Origin: Halomonas sp. LBP4
GTDB lineage: Bacteria > Pseudomonadota > Gammaproteobacteria > Pseudomonadales > Halomonadaceae
Direction of reading: 5' to 3'
NCBI RefSeq assembly: GCF_003202205.1
Contig: NZ_PDOG01000007.1
Span: 62,001 to 126,000 of the forward strand
DNA length: 64,000 nucleotides
Part shown: piece by piece, positions 44,793-53,157 of the stretch
How the letters are laid out: every line of letters begins with the position of its first letter
Numbering within the stretch: the first letter of the stretch is position 1
Translations under genes and position numbers: made by a program
The notes under the pieces: model-generated
Seen by the model: the letters and a program-made list of their open reading frames with translations, nothing else
The model's database searches: none
What the model was told of the DNA's origin: nothing

Positions 44793-46499
44793 ATGGATGT
44801 CATCAATTCCCTCTTTCTGCTCAGCGGTTTCCTGATTGCCTTGAGCGTGCTCGCCAGCCGGCTCTCCACCCTGGTGGGGCTGCCGCTGCTGTTGATCTTC
44901 CTGGGGCTCGGCATGCTGGCCGGAGAAGAGGGGCTGCTCGGCATCCAGTTCGACGACTATTCGCTCGCCTTCCTGATCGGCCACCTGGCACTGGCCATGA
45001 TCCTCCTCGACGGCGGGCTGCGCACCCGGCTGAAGACCTTCCGGGTCGGCTTCCGGCCGGCGCTCTCGCTGGCCACCTTCGGGGTGTTCATCACCAGCGC
45101 CGTGGTCGGGGCGATCGCGATGTGGATCTTCGACCTGACCCTGGTGCAGGGGCTGCTGGTGGGGGCCATCGTCGGCTCGACCGACGCCGCCGCCGTGTTC
45201 TCGATGCTCAGTGGGCGCGGCATCAACCTCAACGAGCGCGTCGGTGCCACCCTGGAGATCGAGTCCGGCACCAACGATCCCATGGCCATCTTCCTGACCA
45301 TCATGCTGGTCGAACTGCTGGTCGGGGAGATCGGTGACATGATGAGCACCAGCCTGTTCCTGGTGCAGCAGTTCGGCTTCGGGTTGGTCATCGGGCTGGG
45401 GGGCGGCTGGTTGATCGCCAAGCTGCTGCGCTGGGTCGACCTGGCCCCCGGCCTCTACTCGCTGCTGGCCCTGGCCCTGGGGTTCTGCGTCTTCGGCCTG
45501 ACCAGTGTGCTGGGCGGCAGCGGCTTCCTGGCGATCTACCTCGCCGGCCTGATGATCGGCAACCAGCCCGGGCGGCACCTCAATTTCATCCTGCCGGTGC
45601 ACGACGGCCTGGCCTGGCTCAGCCAGATCGGCCTGTTCCTGGTGCTGGGCCTGCTGGTCACTCCCAGCGAGATGCTCGAGTATGCCCTTCCGGCCTTGCT
45701 GGTGGCCCTGGCACTGATCTTCGTGGCGCGCCCGCTGGCGGTACTGATCACCATCAAGCCGTTCTTCAAGTTCCGCTGGCGTGAGGTGGGATTCATCGCC
45801 TGGGTGGGGCTGCGCGGGGCGGTGCCCATCGTGCTGGCGATCTTCCCGGTGATCGGGGGCGTGGAGAATGCCTCGCTCTATTTCAACGTCGCCTTCGCGG
45901 TGGTGCTGATGTCGCTGCTGATCCAGGGGGGGACGCTGTCCTGGATGGCCCGCTGGATGAAGGTCGAGGTGCCTCGCAGCGTGACGCCGAACCTGCGCGG
46001 CCCGCTCGGCGTGCTGCCGGAGAACGACTACGAAATGTTCGTCTACGAGGTCGAGAATTCCGACCTCGAGGACGTGCCGATCCGCCTGCTGCGCTTCCCT
46101 TCCGGGGCCCTGATCTCGGCGCTGTTCCGCGAGCATGCCATGCTGCACCCCAAGGGCAGCACCCGGCTGCAGCTCGGCGACGTGATCTGCGTGATCGGCC
46201 GCACCGATGACCTGCCGGCCCTCAACCGGCTGTTCAATGGCGAGGCCAAGCTCAAGCGGGAGCGTGCCTTCTTCGGCACCTTTACCTTCGACGGCGACGC
46301 CCGGATGCAGGATATCGCCGATGTCTACGGCCTGACCCTGAGCCCGGGCGAGAAGGAGATGACCCTGGACCAGTTCATCTCGCTGCGGGTCGGTGGTCAC
46401 CCGGTGGTGGGCGACGACGTCGACTGGCACGGCATCCACTGGGTGGTCAGCGAAGTCGAGGGCGACAGGATCACCCGGGTGGGGCTGCGCCTCTACTGA
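44793..46499 (+). CDS. cvrA: K+/H+ antiporter CvrA (NhaP2)-like
   Basis: A 568-residue CPA1 antiporter with about 12-13 membrane helices (1-395). Key segments are LIFLGLGMLAGEEGLLGI, the ion-binding region GAIVGSTDAAAVFSMLSGRG and ESGTNDPMAIFLTIML. A cytoplasmic C-terminal part has a TrkA_C/RCK_C-like domain (LPEN ... ISALFREHAMLHPKGSTRLQ) and a CorC_HlyC-like tail. It exports K+ for H+ at the inner membrane, useful in osmotic downshift. A short palindrome, GCGATAATCGC (44756-44766), precedes the gene and may include the -10 box. Confidence 0.9.
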   Translation: MDVINSLFLLSGFLIALSVLASRLSTLVGLPLLLIFLGLGMLAGEEGLLGIQFDDYSLAFLIGHLALAMILLDGGLRTRLKTFRVGFRPALSLATFGVFITSAVVGAIAMWIFDLTLVQGLLVGAIVGSTDAAAVFSMLSGRGINLNERVGATLEIESGTNDPMAIFLTIMLVELLVGEIGDMMSTSLFLVQQFGFGLVIGLGGGWLIAKLLRWVDLAPGLYSLLALALGFCVFGLTSVLGGSGFLAIYLAGLMIGNQPGRHLNFILPVHDGLAWLSQIGLFLVLGLLVTPSEMLEYALPALLVALALIFVARPLAVLITIKPFFKFRWREVGFIAWVGLRGAVPIVLAIFPVIGGVENASLYFNVAFAVVLMSLLIQGGTLSWMARWMKVEVPRSVTPNLRGPLGVLPENDYEMFVYEVENSDLEDVPIRLLRFPSGALISALFREHAMLHPKGSTRLQLGDVICVIGRTDDLPALNRLFNGEAKLKRERAFFGTFTFDGDARMQDIADVYGLTLSPGEKEMTLDQFISLRVGGHPVVGDDVDWHGIHWVVSEVEGDRITRVGLRLY

Positions 46500-46527
46500 G
46501 CCGGCGCCAGCAGGCTGCGGGTCGCCT

Positions 46528-47082
46528 TCAACGAGGTGTCCGCGGGTGCTTGCGTACGGCGAGCTCGATCTCCACCGACGCTTCCGGGCTGGTCAGCCAG
46601 ACGGCGTCATCCTGCACCGTGCAGCTCAGCGTCATGCTCTTCGTCGCCAGCGATGCGAGGGCCTGCACCGATGCCGGGGCAATGTCGACGACCGCGAGGT
46701 TGTCGAGGGTGGCACACTTGCCGGCGATCTGCTCCCACCAGATCGTGGCGCCGTGGCCGCTGTAGGTGTAGAGGATCACGCGGCCGGCCCGGCCACAGGC
46801 GCGGCGAATGGCCTTCTCGTCGGGCTGCCCCAACTGGATCCAGAGGTCGATGTCGCCGGTCAGGTTCTTCTGCCACAGGTCGGGTTCGTCATCGGTGCTC
46901 ACTCCCCGGCCGAAGGCCAGGGAGTCATCGGCGTGGAGCGCAAATGCCAGCAGTCGCACCATCATGCGCTCATCGGTTTCCGAGGGATGGCGAGCTACGG
47001 TCAGCGTGTGGTCTGCATAGTAATGCCGGTCCATGTCGGCGATCTGGAACTGGACCCTGTGAATCATTGCCTTCAATGCCAT
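46528..47082 (-). CDS. yaeQ: YaeQ family protein
   Basis: A 184-residue protein with the YaeQ pattern: IHRVQFQIADMDRHYYADHT at the N-terminus, PSETDERMMVRLLAFALHAD, then WIQLGQPDEKAIRRACGRA and VILYTYSG. The crystal structure of the family shows a PD-(D/E)xK nuclease-like fold; no enzymatic role is settled. It is convergent with cvrA and its 5' side faces the MITE-like repeat. Confidence 0.9.
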   Translation of the reverse strand: MALKAMIHRVQFQIADMDRHYYADHTLTVARHPSETDERMMVRLLAFALHADDSLAFGRGVSTDDEPDLWQKNLTGDIDLWIQLGQPDEKAIRRACGRAGRVILYTYSGHGATIWWEQIAGKCATLDNLAVVDIAPASVQALASLATKSMTLSCTVQDDAVWLTSPEASVEIELAVRKHPRTPR

Positions 47083-47197
47083 CTGTCTACGTCACCCGAC
47101 CGTCTGGAAAATAGTGCCTGCCATGATGACATAGTCGGCGGTATCGAGGGGTGATGGATGGGGGCTCGGCCGCCGATGGTCGGTGTACAATGTCGCA

Positions 47198-47364
47198 AGG
47201 GGCCTGTCGGATTTGACCGATCGTCGCGAGAGACACGGATTTCGAGACAAGTTTATCGATCTGATGAGGCGAATAGCGGGCTATTTAACGAATCAGATCG
47301 AATGAAATTGGCCGAAAGCCCGGGTATCGCAGTAGGTCAGCGTTACGTCTGACAGGCTCCGAGG
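47198..47364 (+). mobile_element. MITE-like repeat, copy 1
   Basis: Bases 47198-47296 match the reverse complement of 63335-63433 with 6 differences in 99. Beyond the shared part, the left end GGGGCCTGTCGGA is mirrored by TCTGACAGGCTCC at 47350-47362, so the full element here may be about 165 bp with imperfect terminal inverted repeats. It contains a small hairpin, AATAGC-GG-GCTATT (47270-47283). There is no transposase frame. It ends against the ribosome site of the phosphatase gene. Confidence 0.65.
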
Positions 47365-47374
47365 AGGTCGTGTC

Positions 47375-48025
47375 ATGCTGATGATGCACGAAGCGAACAC
47401 CCGGGGCCGCGATTTCTTCGTGGGTGACATTCACGGTCAGTACCGGTTGCTGGGGGAGGCGCTGCGGCGTGTCGCCTTCAGCAGGGCGGATGACCGCCTG
47501 TTCTCCGTCGGCGACCTCGTCGACCGCGGTGCCGATTCGCTCGATTGCCTGCTGCTCGTCTTCCAGCCGTGGTTTCACGCCGTGCGCGGCAATCATGAGG
47601 AGCTGGCCCGGAATGCGCTGCAGGAAGGCGAGGGCAGCAACGCCTGGGCGCTGTGGATGATCAATGGCGGTGGCTGGGTCGTCGAGAGCGGCGCGAGCGA
47701 GGCGCGGAGGGTCCTGGAGGCGGCGCTGCGCCACCTGCCCCATGCGCGGGAGGTCACGATCGGCGGGGAGCGCGTCGGCATGGTTCACGCCGAGCCACCG
47801 GCCGACTGGTCGCGTATCGAGGAGGCCGACCCGGAAGCGCTGGTCTGGGGGCGCTCCCGCATCCAGCGGGGCGACGAGACGCCGGTGGCGGGCATCGACG
47901 CCGTCGTCGTCGGCCACACCATCGTGGAGCGGCCGCTGACCCTGGGCAACGTCCATTACATCGACACCGGAGCCTTCTGCACCGGACGCCTGACGCTGGT
48001 CGATGCCCGCGAGCTGCTGACGTGA
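47375..48025 (+). CDS. PrpA/PrpB-like serine/threonine phosphatase
   Basis: A 216-residue metallophosphatase of the PPP family, lambda-phosphatase type. The three metal motifs are present: FFVGDIHGQYRLL, VGDLVDRGADSLDC and VRGNHEELARNAL, with the later His in VVGHTIVERP. It dephosphorylates Ser/Thr (or other) phosphoproteins; E. coli PrpA acts on CpxR-related signalling. GAGGAGG seven bases before the ATG is a strong ribosome site, directly beside the MITE end. A eukaryotic-type kinase lies at 9745-11595, too far away to claim partnership. Confidence 0.87.
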   Translation: MLMMHEANTRGRDFFVGDIHGQYRLLGEALRRVAFSRADDRLFSVGDLVDRGADSLDCLLLVFQPWFHAVRGNHEELARNALQEGEGSNAWALWMINGGGWVVESGASEARRVLEAALRHLPHAREVTIGGERVGMVHAEPPADWSRIEEADPEALVWGRSRIQRGDETPVAGIDAVVVGHTIVERPLTLGNVHYIDTGAFCTGRLTLVDARELLT

Positions 48026-48050
48026 AAGGGGGCAGGGTGTGGGTACCATG

Positions 48051-48072
48051 AAAAAAGCGCCCGTAGGCGCTT
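48051..48072 (-). terminator. Rho-independent terminator of tRNA-Ser
   Basis: On the minus strand AGCGCC-TACG-GGCGCT is followed by a run of T (48051-48055), 17 bases downstream of the tRNA 3' end. It also lies 25 bases past the convergent phosphatase stop but has no T-run in that direction. Confidence 0.85.
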
Positions 48073-48088
48073 GATTCATGAAGCATAA

Positions 48089-48178
48089 TGGCGGAGGGAC
48101 TGGGATTCGAACCCAGGGAAGGCTCTCACCTTCGCCGGTTTTCAAGACCGGTGCATTCAACCGCTCTGCCATCCCTCC
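48089..48178 (-). tRNA. serT: tRNA-Ser(UGA), CCA encoded
   Basis: A 90-base class II tRNA on the minus strand. The acceptor stem GGAGGGA pairs with TCCCTCC, discriminator G, with an encoded CCA. The anticodon stem-loop CCGGTCTTGAAAACCGG gives anticodon TGA. The long variable arm GCGAAGGTGAGAGCCTTC, D-loop AGCGGTTGAA and T-loop GGGTTCGAATCCC are typical of tRNA-Ser and close to E. coli serT. Confidence 0.96.
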
Positions 48179-48193
48179 GGCTCACGGGTGGGC

Positions 48194-48221
48194 ATATTAC
48201 CAGTTTTCGAGGTCGGGTCAA
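48194..48221 (-). promoter_or_regulatory. Promoter of tRNA-Ser
   Basis: Minus strand TTGACC (48221-48216) and TAATAT (48199-48194) with a 16-base spacer, about 15 bases upstream of the tRNA 5' end. It is a near-consensus sigma-70 promoter. Confidence 0.75.
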
Positions 48222-48298
48222 GAGCCCCTTGGGATCAAGGCGTTAGCGGGTCCGATCGATATGGGCCAGAATGAGGTGAACGAGCCCCGGGAGGCAGC

Positions 48299-48763
48299 AT
48301 GAACCGCGACCCTTCAGCACCCATCCGCCCCGTTGCCGCCGTCTCGGCGGCGCTGGTGCGCGAGGGGCGACTCCTGATGGTCCGCCGGCGCAATCCGCCC
48401 AATGCCGGTCGCCTGGCACTGCCCGGTGGCAAGGTCGAAGCCGGCGAGAGCCTGCAGGAGGCGGTCGTTCGCGAGTTGCGCGAGGAGACCGGGGTGCAGG
48501 CCACGCCACGCGAGGTGCTCACGGCCATCGATGTCCTCGACCATGACCGGGAGGGGCGGCTACGGGCTCATTACGTCGTCGTGGTGATCCGCATGGCGTG
48601 GCGGGGCGGGAACGAGGCGGCGGCCGACGACGCCAGCGAGCTATACTGGGTGGACCGGGCGGCGCTGGAGGCCGCCGGCGACGAGGTCTGCCGCACGGTC
48701 GCCGAGGTGGCGCGGCGGGTTCTCGTCGGCGCAAGGGAGGAATCACCGTTGAGGCATGGATAG
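48299..48763 (+). CDS. NUDIX hydrolase
   Basis: 154 residues. The Nudix box is GGKVEAGESLQEAVVRELRE followed by ETG, complete in GX5EX7REUXEEXGU form. The preceding LMVRRRNPPNAGRLALPGG resembles ADP-ribose/MutT-type members that act on small nucleoside diphosphate compounds. The substrate cannot be decided. The start ATG at 48299 follows GGGAGGCAGC. Confidence 0.88.
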   Translation: MNRDPSAPIRPVAAVSAALVREGRLLMVRRRNPPNAGRLALPGGKVEAGESLQEAVVRELREETGVQATPREVLTAIDVLDHDREGRLRAHYVVVVIRMAWRGGNEAAADDASELYWVDRAALEAAGDEVCRTVAEVARRVLVGAREESPLRHG

Positions 48764-48844
48764 ACAAGGGCTTGCGCCGGGAACGTCGAGTGGGCATGCT
48801 AGGTCGCGTGCCCAGATCAACAACACTCAGGGAGTTCTGGATCG

Positions 48845-49513
48845 ATGGCTTACCAAGACACTCAGCTGACGCAGCAGCAGACACAGGCGATCAGCACCAG
48901 CAAGGTGCTGCGCAACACCTACGGCCTGTTGGCCATGACACTGCTGTTCTCCGCTGTGACTGCCGGTGCCGCCATGGCCATGGGCATCGAGCGGATGAAC
49001 ATCCTGGTGTTCCTCATCGGCGCCTACGGCCTGATGTTCCTGGTACACAAGACCGCCAACTCGGCGATGGGGCTGCTCTCCACCTTCGCCTTCACCGGCT
49101 TCATGGGCTTCACCCTGGGGCCGATCCTCAGCGCCTATCTGGCCCTGCCCAACGGCGCGGCGCTGATCATGAACGCCCTGGCGATGACCGGCCTGACCTT
49201 CATCGGCCTCTCCGCCGTGGCGCTGGTGACCAAGAAGGACTTCAGCTTCCTGGGCAACTTCCTGCTGGCCGGTGCCATCGTGCTGATCCTGGCCATGGTG
49301 GCGGGGCTGGTATTCCAGATCCCGACCCTGATGCTGATGGTCTCCGCCGGCTTCGTGCTGTTCGCTTCGGCGGCGATTCTCTACCAGACCAGCGAGATCG
49401 TGCACCGGGCGGGCGAGACCAACTACATCCTCGCCACCATCACGCTCTATGTGTCGATCTACAACCTGTTCGTCAGCCTGCTGTCCCTGCTCGGCATCAT
49501 GAGCAGCGACTGA
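48845..49513 (+). CDS. Bax inhibitor-1 / YccA family membrane protein
   Basis: A 222-residue integral membrane protein with seven predicted helices. The N-terminus is Gln-rich and cytoplasmic (TQLTQQQTQAISTSKVLRNT), then TYGLLAMTLLFSAVTAGAA and the late LYQTSEIVHRAGETNYILA motif, whose conserved residues form the pH-sensing site in BsYetJ. In E. coli YccA modulates FtsH proteolysis. The gene lies immediately upstream of tusDCBE, as in other gammaproteobacteria. Confidence 0.9.
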   Translation: MAYQDTQLTQQQTQAISTSKVLRNTYGLLAMTLLFSAVTAGAAMAMGIERMNILVFLIGAYGLMFLVHKTANSAMGLLSTFAFTGFMGFTLGPILSAYLALPNGAALIMNALAMTGLTFIGLSAVALVTKKDFSFLGNFLLAGAIVLILAMVAGLVFQIPTLMLMVSAGFVLFASAAILYQTSEIVHRAGETNYILATITLYVSIYNLFVSLLSLLGIMSSD

Positions 49514-49534
49514 TACCCGCTCGGCTGGATCCTG

Positions 49535-49560
49535 CTGGCCCCGCCTCCCGGTGGGGCCAG
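49535..49560 (+). terminator. Hairpin between the YccA-type gene and tusD
   Basis: CTGGCCCC (49535-49542) pairs with GGGGCCAG (49553-49560), with CC/GG pairs inside the loop. It lies 22 bases after the upstream stop and 21 before the tusD start. There is no strong T-run (ACCGTTTCC follows); it may partly terminate. Confidence 0.5.
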
Positions 49561-49580
49561 ACCGTTTCCGGAGACCCTCC

Positions 49581-49973
49581 ATGCGCTATGCCATCCTGCT
49601 GCTGGGCGCCCCGTACAGCTGCCAGGCCTCCCACTCCGCGCTGCGTTTCGCCCGCGCCCTGGTGGACAGGGGGCACCGCCTCGAGACGGTGTTCTTCTAC
49701 CATGACGGCGTGCACAACGCGGCCCGGCTGGCCGCCCCTCCCCAGGACGAGCCCCATCTGGTCGATGCCTGGGTGGCGCTGAGCACCGAGCACGGCACCG
49801 CGCTGCAGGTCTGCATCGCCGCCGCCCTGCGCCGCGGGCTGCTCGACGCGCGCGAGGCGGCGCGTCATGGCAAGCAGGGCCACAGCGTCGAGGCCCCCTT
49901 CGAGCTGACCGGGCTGGGCCAGCTGGTCGACCTCGGGCTGAGCTGTGACCGCCTGGTCACCTTCGGCCCCTGA
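49581..49973 (+). CDS. tusD: Sulfurtransferase TusD
   Basis: A 130-residue DsrE-fold protein. The conserved active cysteine is in GAPYSCQASHSALRFARAL, with VFFYHDGVHNAARLAAPPQDE typical of TusD. It accepts persulfide sulfur from TusA and, in the TusBCD hexamer, passes it to TusE for 2-thiouridine synthesis at tRNA wobble U34. The ATG at 49581 follows CCGGAGACCC. Confidence 0.93.
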   Translation: MRYAILLLGAPYSCQASHSALRFARALVDRGHRLETVFFYHDGVHNAARLAAPPQDEPHLVDAWVALSTEHGTALQVCIAAALRRGLLDAREAARHGKQGHSVEAPFELTGLGQLVDLGLSCDRLVTFGP

Positions 49974-49999
49974 GCCCCTACCGAGTCGAGGAAGTGACC

Positions 50000-50371
50000 A
50001 TGAGCGCGCCATTCCCGTCCGACCTGCTGGTGATCCTGCGTCACGGTTCCCACGGCACGAACTGGCTGCGCGAGGGGCTCGATGCGGCCCTGGTCGCGGC
50101 CGCCTTCGGCCGCGGGGTCTCGCTGCTGTTCATGGGCGAGGGCGTGACCGCCTTGCTCCGGGACCAGCAGGTCGGCCCCCTCGGCCAGAAGGGCACCAGC
50201 GCGACCCTGGAGATGCTGGCGATGTATGATATCGAGACGCTGCTGGTGGAAGAGGCCGCCCTCGAGCGCTTTGGCCTCACCGCGGCGGACCTGATGCTCC
50301 CCGTGCGCCTGCTGTCCGCCGAGGCCATCGCCGCCCAGCCGGGAGCCCACCGCCTGGTGCTGACCTTCTGA
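50000..50371 (+). CDS. tusC: Sulfur relay protein TusC
   Basis: A 123-residue DsrF-like protein of the TusBCD complex. Matches include LLVILRHGSHGTNWLREGLDA, VSLLFMGEGVTAL and SATLEMLAMYDIETLLVEE. No cysteine lies at the TusD active position; TusC is structural. I chose the ATG at 50000 (CGAGG nine bases upstream); a GTG at 49994 would add two residues. Confidence 0.9.
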   Translation: MSAPFPSDLLVILRHGSHGTNWLREGLDAALVAAAFGRGVSLLFMGEGVTALLRDQQVGPLGQKGTSATLEMLAMYDIETLLVEEAALERFGLTAADLMLPVRLLSAEAIAAQPGAHRLVLTF

Positions 50372-50414
50372 CCGCGCTCCCGGCGATGCCATCCGCTGTA
50401 CCGAGGATCCCCGC

Positions 50415-50705
50415 ATGCTGCTGCACATTCTGAATCGCTCCCCGGCCACCAGCCGGGTCTACCAGCAGGCGCTGGTGTCCATGGCCCCGGAGGATCGACT
50501 GCTGCTGATCGAGGACGGGGTCCAGGGGGCACTGCCCCAACTGGTGCGCTACTTCGACGGCTTGCAGGGGCGGCTGTTCGCGCTGCGCGAGGACCTGGTG
50601 GCACGCGGTCTCGAGGGGCGCTGTGAGGCGTCGGTGCAGGTGGTCGACGTGGATGGCTTCGTGGCCCTGACCGAGGAAGCCGAACGCACGGTGAGCTGGT
50701 ACTGA
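50415..50705 (+). CDS. tusB: Sulfur relay protein TusB
   Basis: A 96-residue DsrH-like protein: MLLHILNRSPATSRVYQQAL opens the family fold, followed by DRLLLIEDGVQGAL. It is the third TusBCD subunit. It ends in TGATG, coupling translation to tusE. Confidence 0.9.
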   Translation: MLLHILNRSPATSRVYQQALVSMAPEDRLLLIEDGVQGALPQLVRYFDGLQGRLFALREDLVARGLEGRCEASVQVVDVDGFVALTEEAERTVSWY

Positions 50706-51058
50706 TGGCAACGACGGCTATCGCACGCGTGGTGGAGGTGGAGGGTGAGCGGATCGGCCTCGATCCCGAGGGGTACCTGGTCGACCTCGCCGATTGGTCG
50801 CCGGCGGTGGCGTTCGCCCTGGCGGAGGAGGAGGGGCTGTCACTGACCGACGAGCACTGGGAAGTGATCGAGGTGCTGCGAAGCTTCTACGACCGCTTCG
50901 AGATGGCGCCGGCCATGCGGCCCCTGGTCAAGGCGGTGGGGCAGGCGCTGGGCCCCGAGAAGGGGCGCTCGATCCACCTGATGCGGCTCTTTCCCGGCAG
51001 CCCGGCCAAGGTGGCGGCCCGCCTGGCGGGCCTGCCCAAGCCGACCCACTGCCTGTGA
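50705..51058 (+). CDS. tusE: Sulfurtransferase TusE (DsrC family)
   Basis: 117 residues. DsrC-fold segments are ALAEEEGLSLTDEHWEVIEV, LRSFYDRFEMAPAMRPLVKA and LFPGSPAKVAARLAGLPKP. The penultimate Cys in PTHCL carries sulfur to MnmA. The usual ending is P-T-G-C-(V/I); here His and Leu replace Gly and Val/Ile. There is only one C-terminal Cys, so this is the tRNA-type TusE and not the two-Cys dissimilatory DsrC. Confidence 0.92.
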   Translation: MATTAIARVVEVEGERIGLDPEGYLVDLADWSPAVAFALAEEEGLSLTDEHWEVIEVLRSFYDRFEMAPAMRPLVKAVGQALGPEKGRSIHLMRLFPGSPAKVAARLAGLPKPTHCL

Positions 51059-51070
51059 ACGGCTCCTGAG

Positions 51071-51640
51071 ATGAATTTCCTGGCCCATGCCTGGCTGGCC
51101 CGTGGCGGCAGCGACGACTTCCTGTTCGGTAACCTGATCGCCGACGGCGTCAAGGGACCGGACCTCTCCGGCTGGCCCGACGGGATCGCCGCCGGCATTC
51201 GCCATCACCGCCGGGTGGACGCCTTCGTCGATTCCCACCCGGTCGTCCAGGGAGTGCGGGAACGGGTACCGAGGGCCCAGCGGCGCTATGCCGCCATCGC
51301 CCTCGACCTGGTCTGGGATCACTTCATCGCCCGCGACCTCGGGCTCGACGTGACGGAATCGGCGCTGGTCACGCGCAGCTATCGCCTGCTGGCGAGCCGC
51401 CCGGCGCCGGCCCGGCTGGCCACCCTGATGCCGGTGCTGGTGGAGCAGGACTGGCTGCATGGCTATGCCGACTTCGCCTTCACCTGCCGCGCCATCCGCG
51501 GCATCGGCCAGCGGCTTTCCGGTCCCAACCGCCTCGCCGACCTGGTGCCCTGGCTCGAGGCGGATTACGCCAACCTGGCGTCCGACTTCGCCCGGCTGTG
51601 GCCCGCGGTCATCGACGCACTCGAGGTTCCCGATCCCTGA
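51071..51640 (+). CDS. acpH: Acyl carrier protein phosphodiesterase
   Basis: A 189-residue all-alpha HD-like hydrolase: MNFLAHAWLA at the start (the metal-binding NFLAHxxLA of the family), GNLIADGVKG, IRHHRRVDAFVDSHPVV and LDLVWDHFIARDL. It removes the 4'-phosphopantetheine group from ACP. It sits 12 bases after tusE, possibly co-transcribed. The CDS ends just before the convergent moeA. Confidence 0.9.
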   Translation: MNFLAHAWLARGGSDDFLFGNLIADGVKGPDLSGWPDGIAAGIRHHRRVDAFVDSHPVVQGVRERVPRAQRRYAAIALDLVWDHFIARDLGLDVTESALVTRSYRLLASRPAPARLATLMPVLVEQDWLHGYADFAFTCRAIRGIGQRLSGPNRLADLVPWLEADYANLASDFARLWPAVIDALEVPDP

Positions 51641-51646
51641 CCCGGC

Positions 51647-52855
51647 TCAATCGCCCCTGAGCCACAGGCAGTCGATGCGATCTCCCGGCTCGATCCGCGA
51701 CTCGGCGGGCACCACCGCCAGGGCATCGGCACCGACGCAGGACGACAGCACCGCCGAGTTCTGGTCACGAAACGCCTTCGCCACGATCCCTTCCTCGCCG
51801 AATTCGAGTGCCACGCGCATATAGTGACGACGCGGGCCGGTGGTGGTCGCGAAGTCGGCCCGGGCGGCGAGGCGGGGCAGGGCCTCCAGGGCCGGGCACG
51901 CCAGCAGGGCACCGATCAGCGGGCGCAGGAAGAGCCAGGCGCCGACGAACCCCGACACCGGGTTGCCGGGCAGGCCGACGAAGTGGGCCTCGCGGCCGGC
52001 CGGCCTGGGCAGCCGGCCCAGCGCCAGGGGCTTGCCCGGGCGAATGGCCAGGCGCCAGAGGTCGAGCCGGCCCAGGGCCTGCAGCGCCGCCTTGACATGA
52101 TCCTCCTCGCCGACGCTGACCCCGCCGGTGGTGACCACCACCTCGGCCCGCTGGGCCGCCTCCTGGAGCATCTGCAGGGTGGCTTCCCGGCTGTCGGGCA
52201 CCGAGGCGGCCCACGTCACCTCGGCGCCGAAGCGCTCGAGCAGGCGCCTGAGCATCGGCCGGTTGGAGTTGTAGAGCTGGCCCGGTGCCAGCGGCTGGCC
52301 GGGGTCGACGATCTCGTCACCGGTGGAGAGCAGGGCCACCCGGGGGCGACGGCGCACCGCCACCGCGGTGATGCCCTGGCCGGCGAGATGGCCGAGTGCG
52401 GCGGCCTCGAGCCGCTCACCGGCGGGTAGCAGTGGGGTGCCGGCCCGGACGTCGCGCCCGCGGCGGCGGACATTGTCGCCGGCGGGCAGCCCCTCGGGCA
52501 TGCGGGCCCGGTCGCCATCCACCTCGACGCGCTCCTGCATCACCACGCAGTCGGCCCCGGGGGGGAGCTCGCCGCCGGTGAAGATGCGCGCACAGCTGCC
52601 CGGTGCCAGTGGTGCGGTCGGTGTGCCAGCGGCGATGCGCTGGCTGATCGGCAGCCAGGCCCCGGCATCCTCGTGGCGCAGGGCATAGCCGTCCATGGCG
52701 CTGTTGTCGAAGCCGGGAACGTCGAGGCGGGCGGTGACCGTCTCGGCCAGCACCCGGCCCGCGGCCGACTCCACGGCCAGGGTCTCGGCCGCCGTGGGCA
52801 CGACCCCGTCGAGCAGGGCCGCCAGCGCCGCCTCGACGGGCTTCAGCTCAGCCAT
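51647..52855 (-). CDS. moeA: Molybdopterin molybdenumtransferase MoeA
   Basis: 402 residues. Domain pattern: PVEAALAALLDGVVPTAAET, the DVPGFDNSAMDGYALR motif, IFTGGELPPGADCVVMQE, and the MoCF-like domain with LLSTGDEIVDPGQPL and VVTTGGVSVGEEDHVKAAL. It inserts molybdenum into molybdopterin to complete Moco. Because a Mo-dependent formate dehydrogenase lies about 1.3 kb beyond moaB, the location is functionally sensible. The ATG at 52855 follows a CCCGAGCGAGG stretch that recurs at the moaB end. Confidence 0.94.
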   Translation of the reverse strand: MAELKPVEAALAALLDGVVPTAAETLAVESAAGRVLAETVTARLDVPGFDNSAMDGYALRHEDAGAWLPISQRIAAGTPTAPLAPGSCARIFTGGELPPGADCVVMQERVEVDGDRARMPEGLPAGDNVRRRGRDVRAGTPLLPAGERLEAAALGHLAGQGITAVAVRRRPRVALLSTGDEIVDPGQPLAPGQLYNSNRPMLRRLLERFGAEVTWAASVPDSREATLQMLQEAAQRAEVVVTTGGVSVGEEDHVKAALQALGRLDLWRLAIRPGKPLALGRLPRPAGREAHFVGLPGNPVSGFVGAWLFLRPLIGALLACPALEALPRLAARADFATTTGPRRHYMRVALEFGEEGIVAKAFRDQNSAVLSSCVGADALAVVPAESRIEPGDRIDCLWLRGD

Positions 52856-52928
52856 GCTGGCCTCGCTCGGGCAGCACCCCACTCGCCCGATGGTGCAGGG
52901 TGTCGACGGGTCGCCAACGCTGGCGGTG

Positions 52929-53016
52929 CCTATGGGGTCTGACCCCCGGGACGTCGAGGTTGCCGAGGAAGGCCATGTCGGTGGCTCCAGTCGAGCACGG
53001 GGTCAGACCCCATAGG
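52929..53016. repeat. REPIN-like inverted repeat, copy 2
   Basis: CCTATGGGGTCTGACCCC (52929-52946) and its perfect reverse complement (52999-53016) are separated by 52 bases. The arms match the element at 9599-9690, except that the TCAGA core is inverted; the inner spacers are unrelated. It lies in the 297-base gap between moaB and moeA. Confidence 0.75.
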
Positions 53017-53072
53017 TGCGGCCTCGGCACCTGGATCGAGCGGTCATGGCCTGCCATGGCGTCATCATCAAA

Positions 53073-53157
53073 CATGTTGGCCTCGCTCGGGAATCGCCAG
53101 GTTGGCCTGAACGTGGGGAGAGTTACAGGGCTTGTGACGGCTGTCGGTGATCTCAAC
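53073..53157 (-). pseudogene. Degenerate tandem copy of the moaB 3' end
   Basis: 53073-53106 matches 53158-53190, the last codons of moaB, almost base for base (CATG(T/C)TGGCCTCGCTCGGG then a GCCAGGTTGGC-like stretch). Similarity continues more weakly to about 53145 (GGCTTGTGACGGCTGTCG against GGCTTGTGCCGACTGTCG). A third, shorter copy (CATGCTGGCCTCGCTCGGG) covers the moeA start at 52853-52871. It is a scar of local duplication and does not encode a protein. Confidence 0.6.

Noticed and set aside
48051..48072. Hairpin as terminator of the phosphatase gene
   Set aside because: The T-run exists only on the minus strand, so it serves tRNA-Ser; on the plus strand the hairpin is preceded by A residues and followed by TTGATT.
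53073..53157. A small protein encoded in the moaB-moeA gap
   Set aside because: The sequence is a degenerate copy of the moaB 3' end and part of a repeat-rich gap, with no independent ribosome site.
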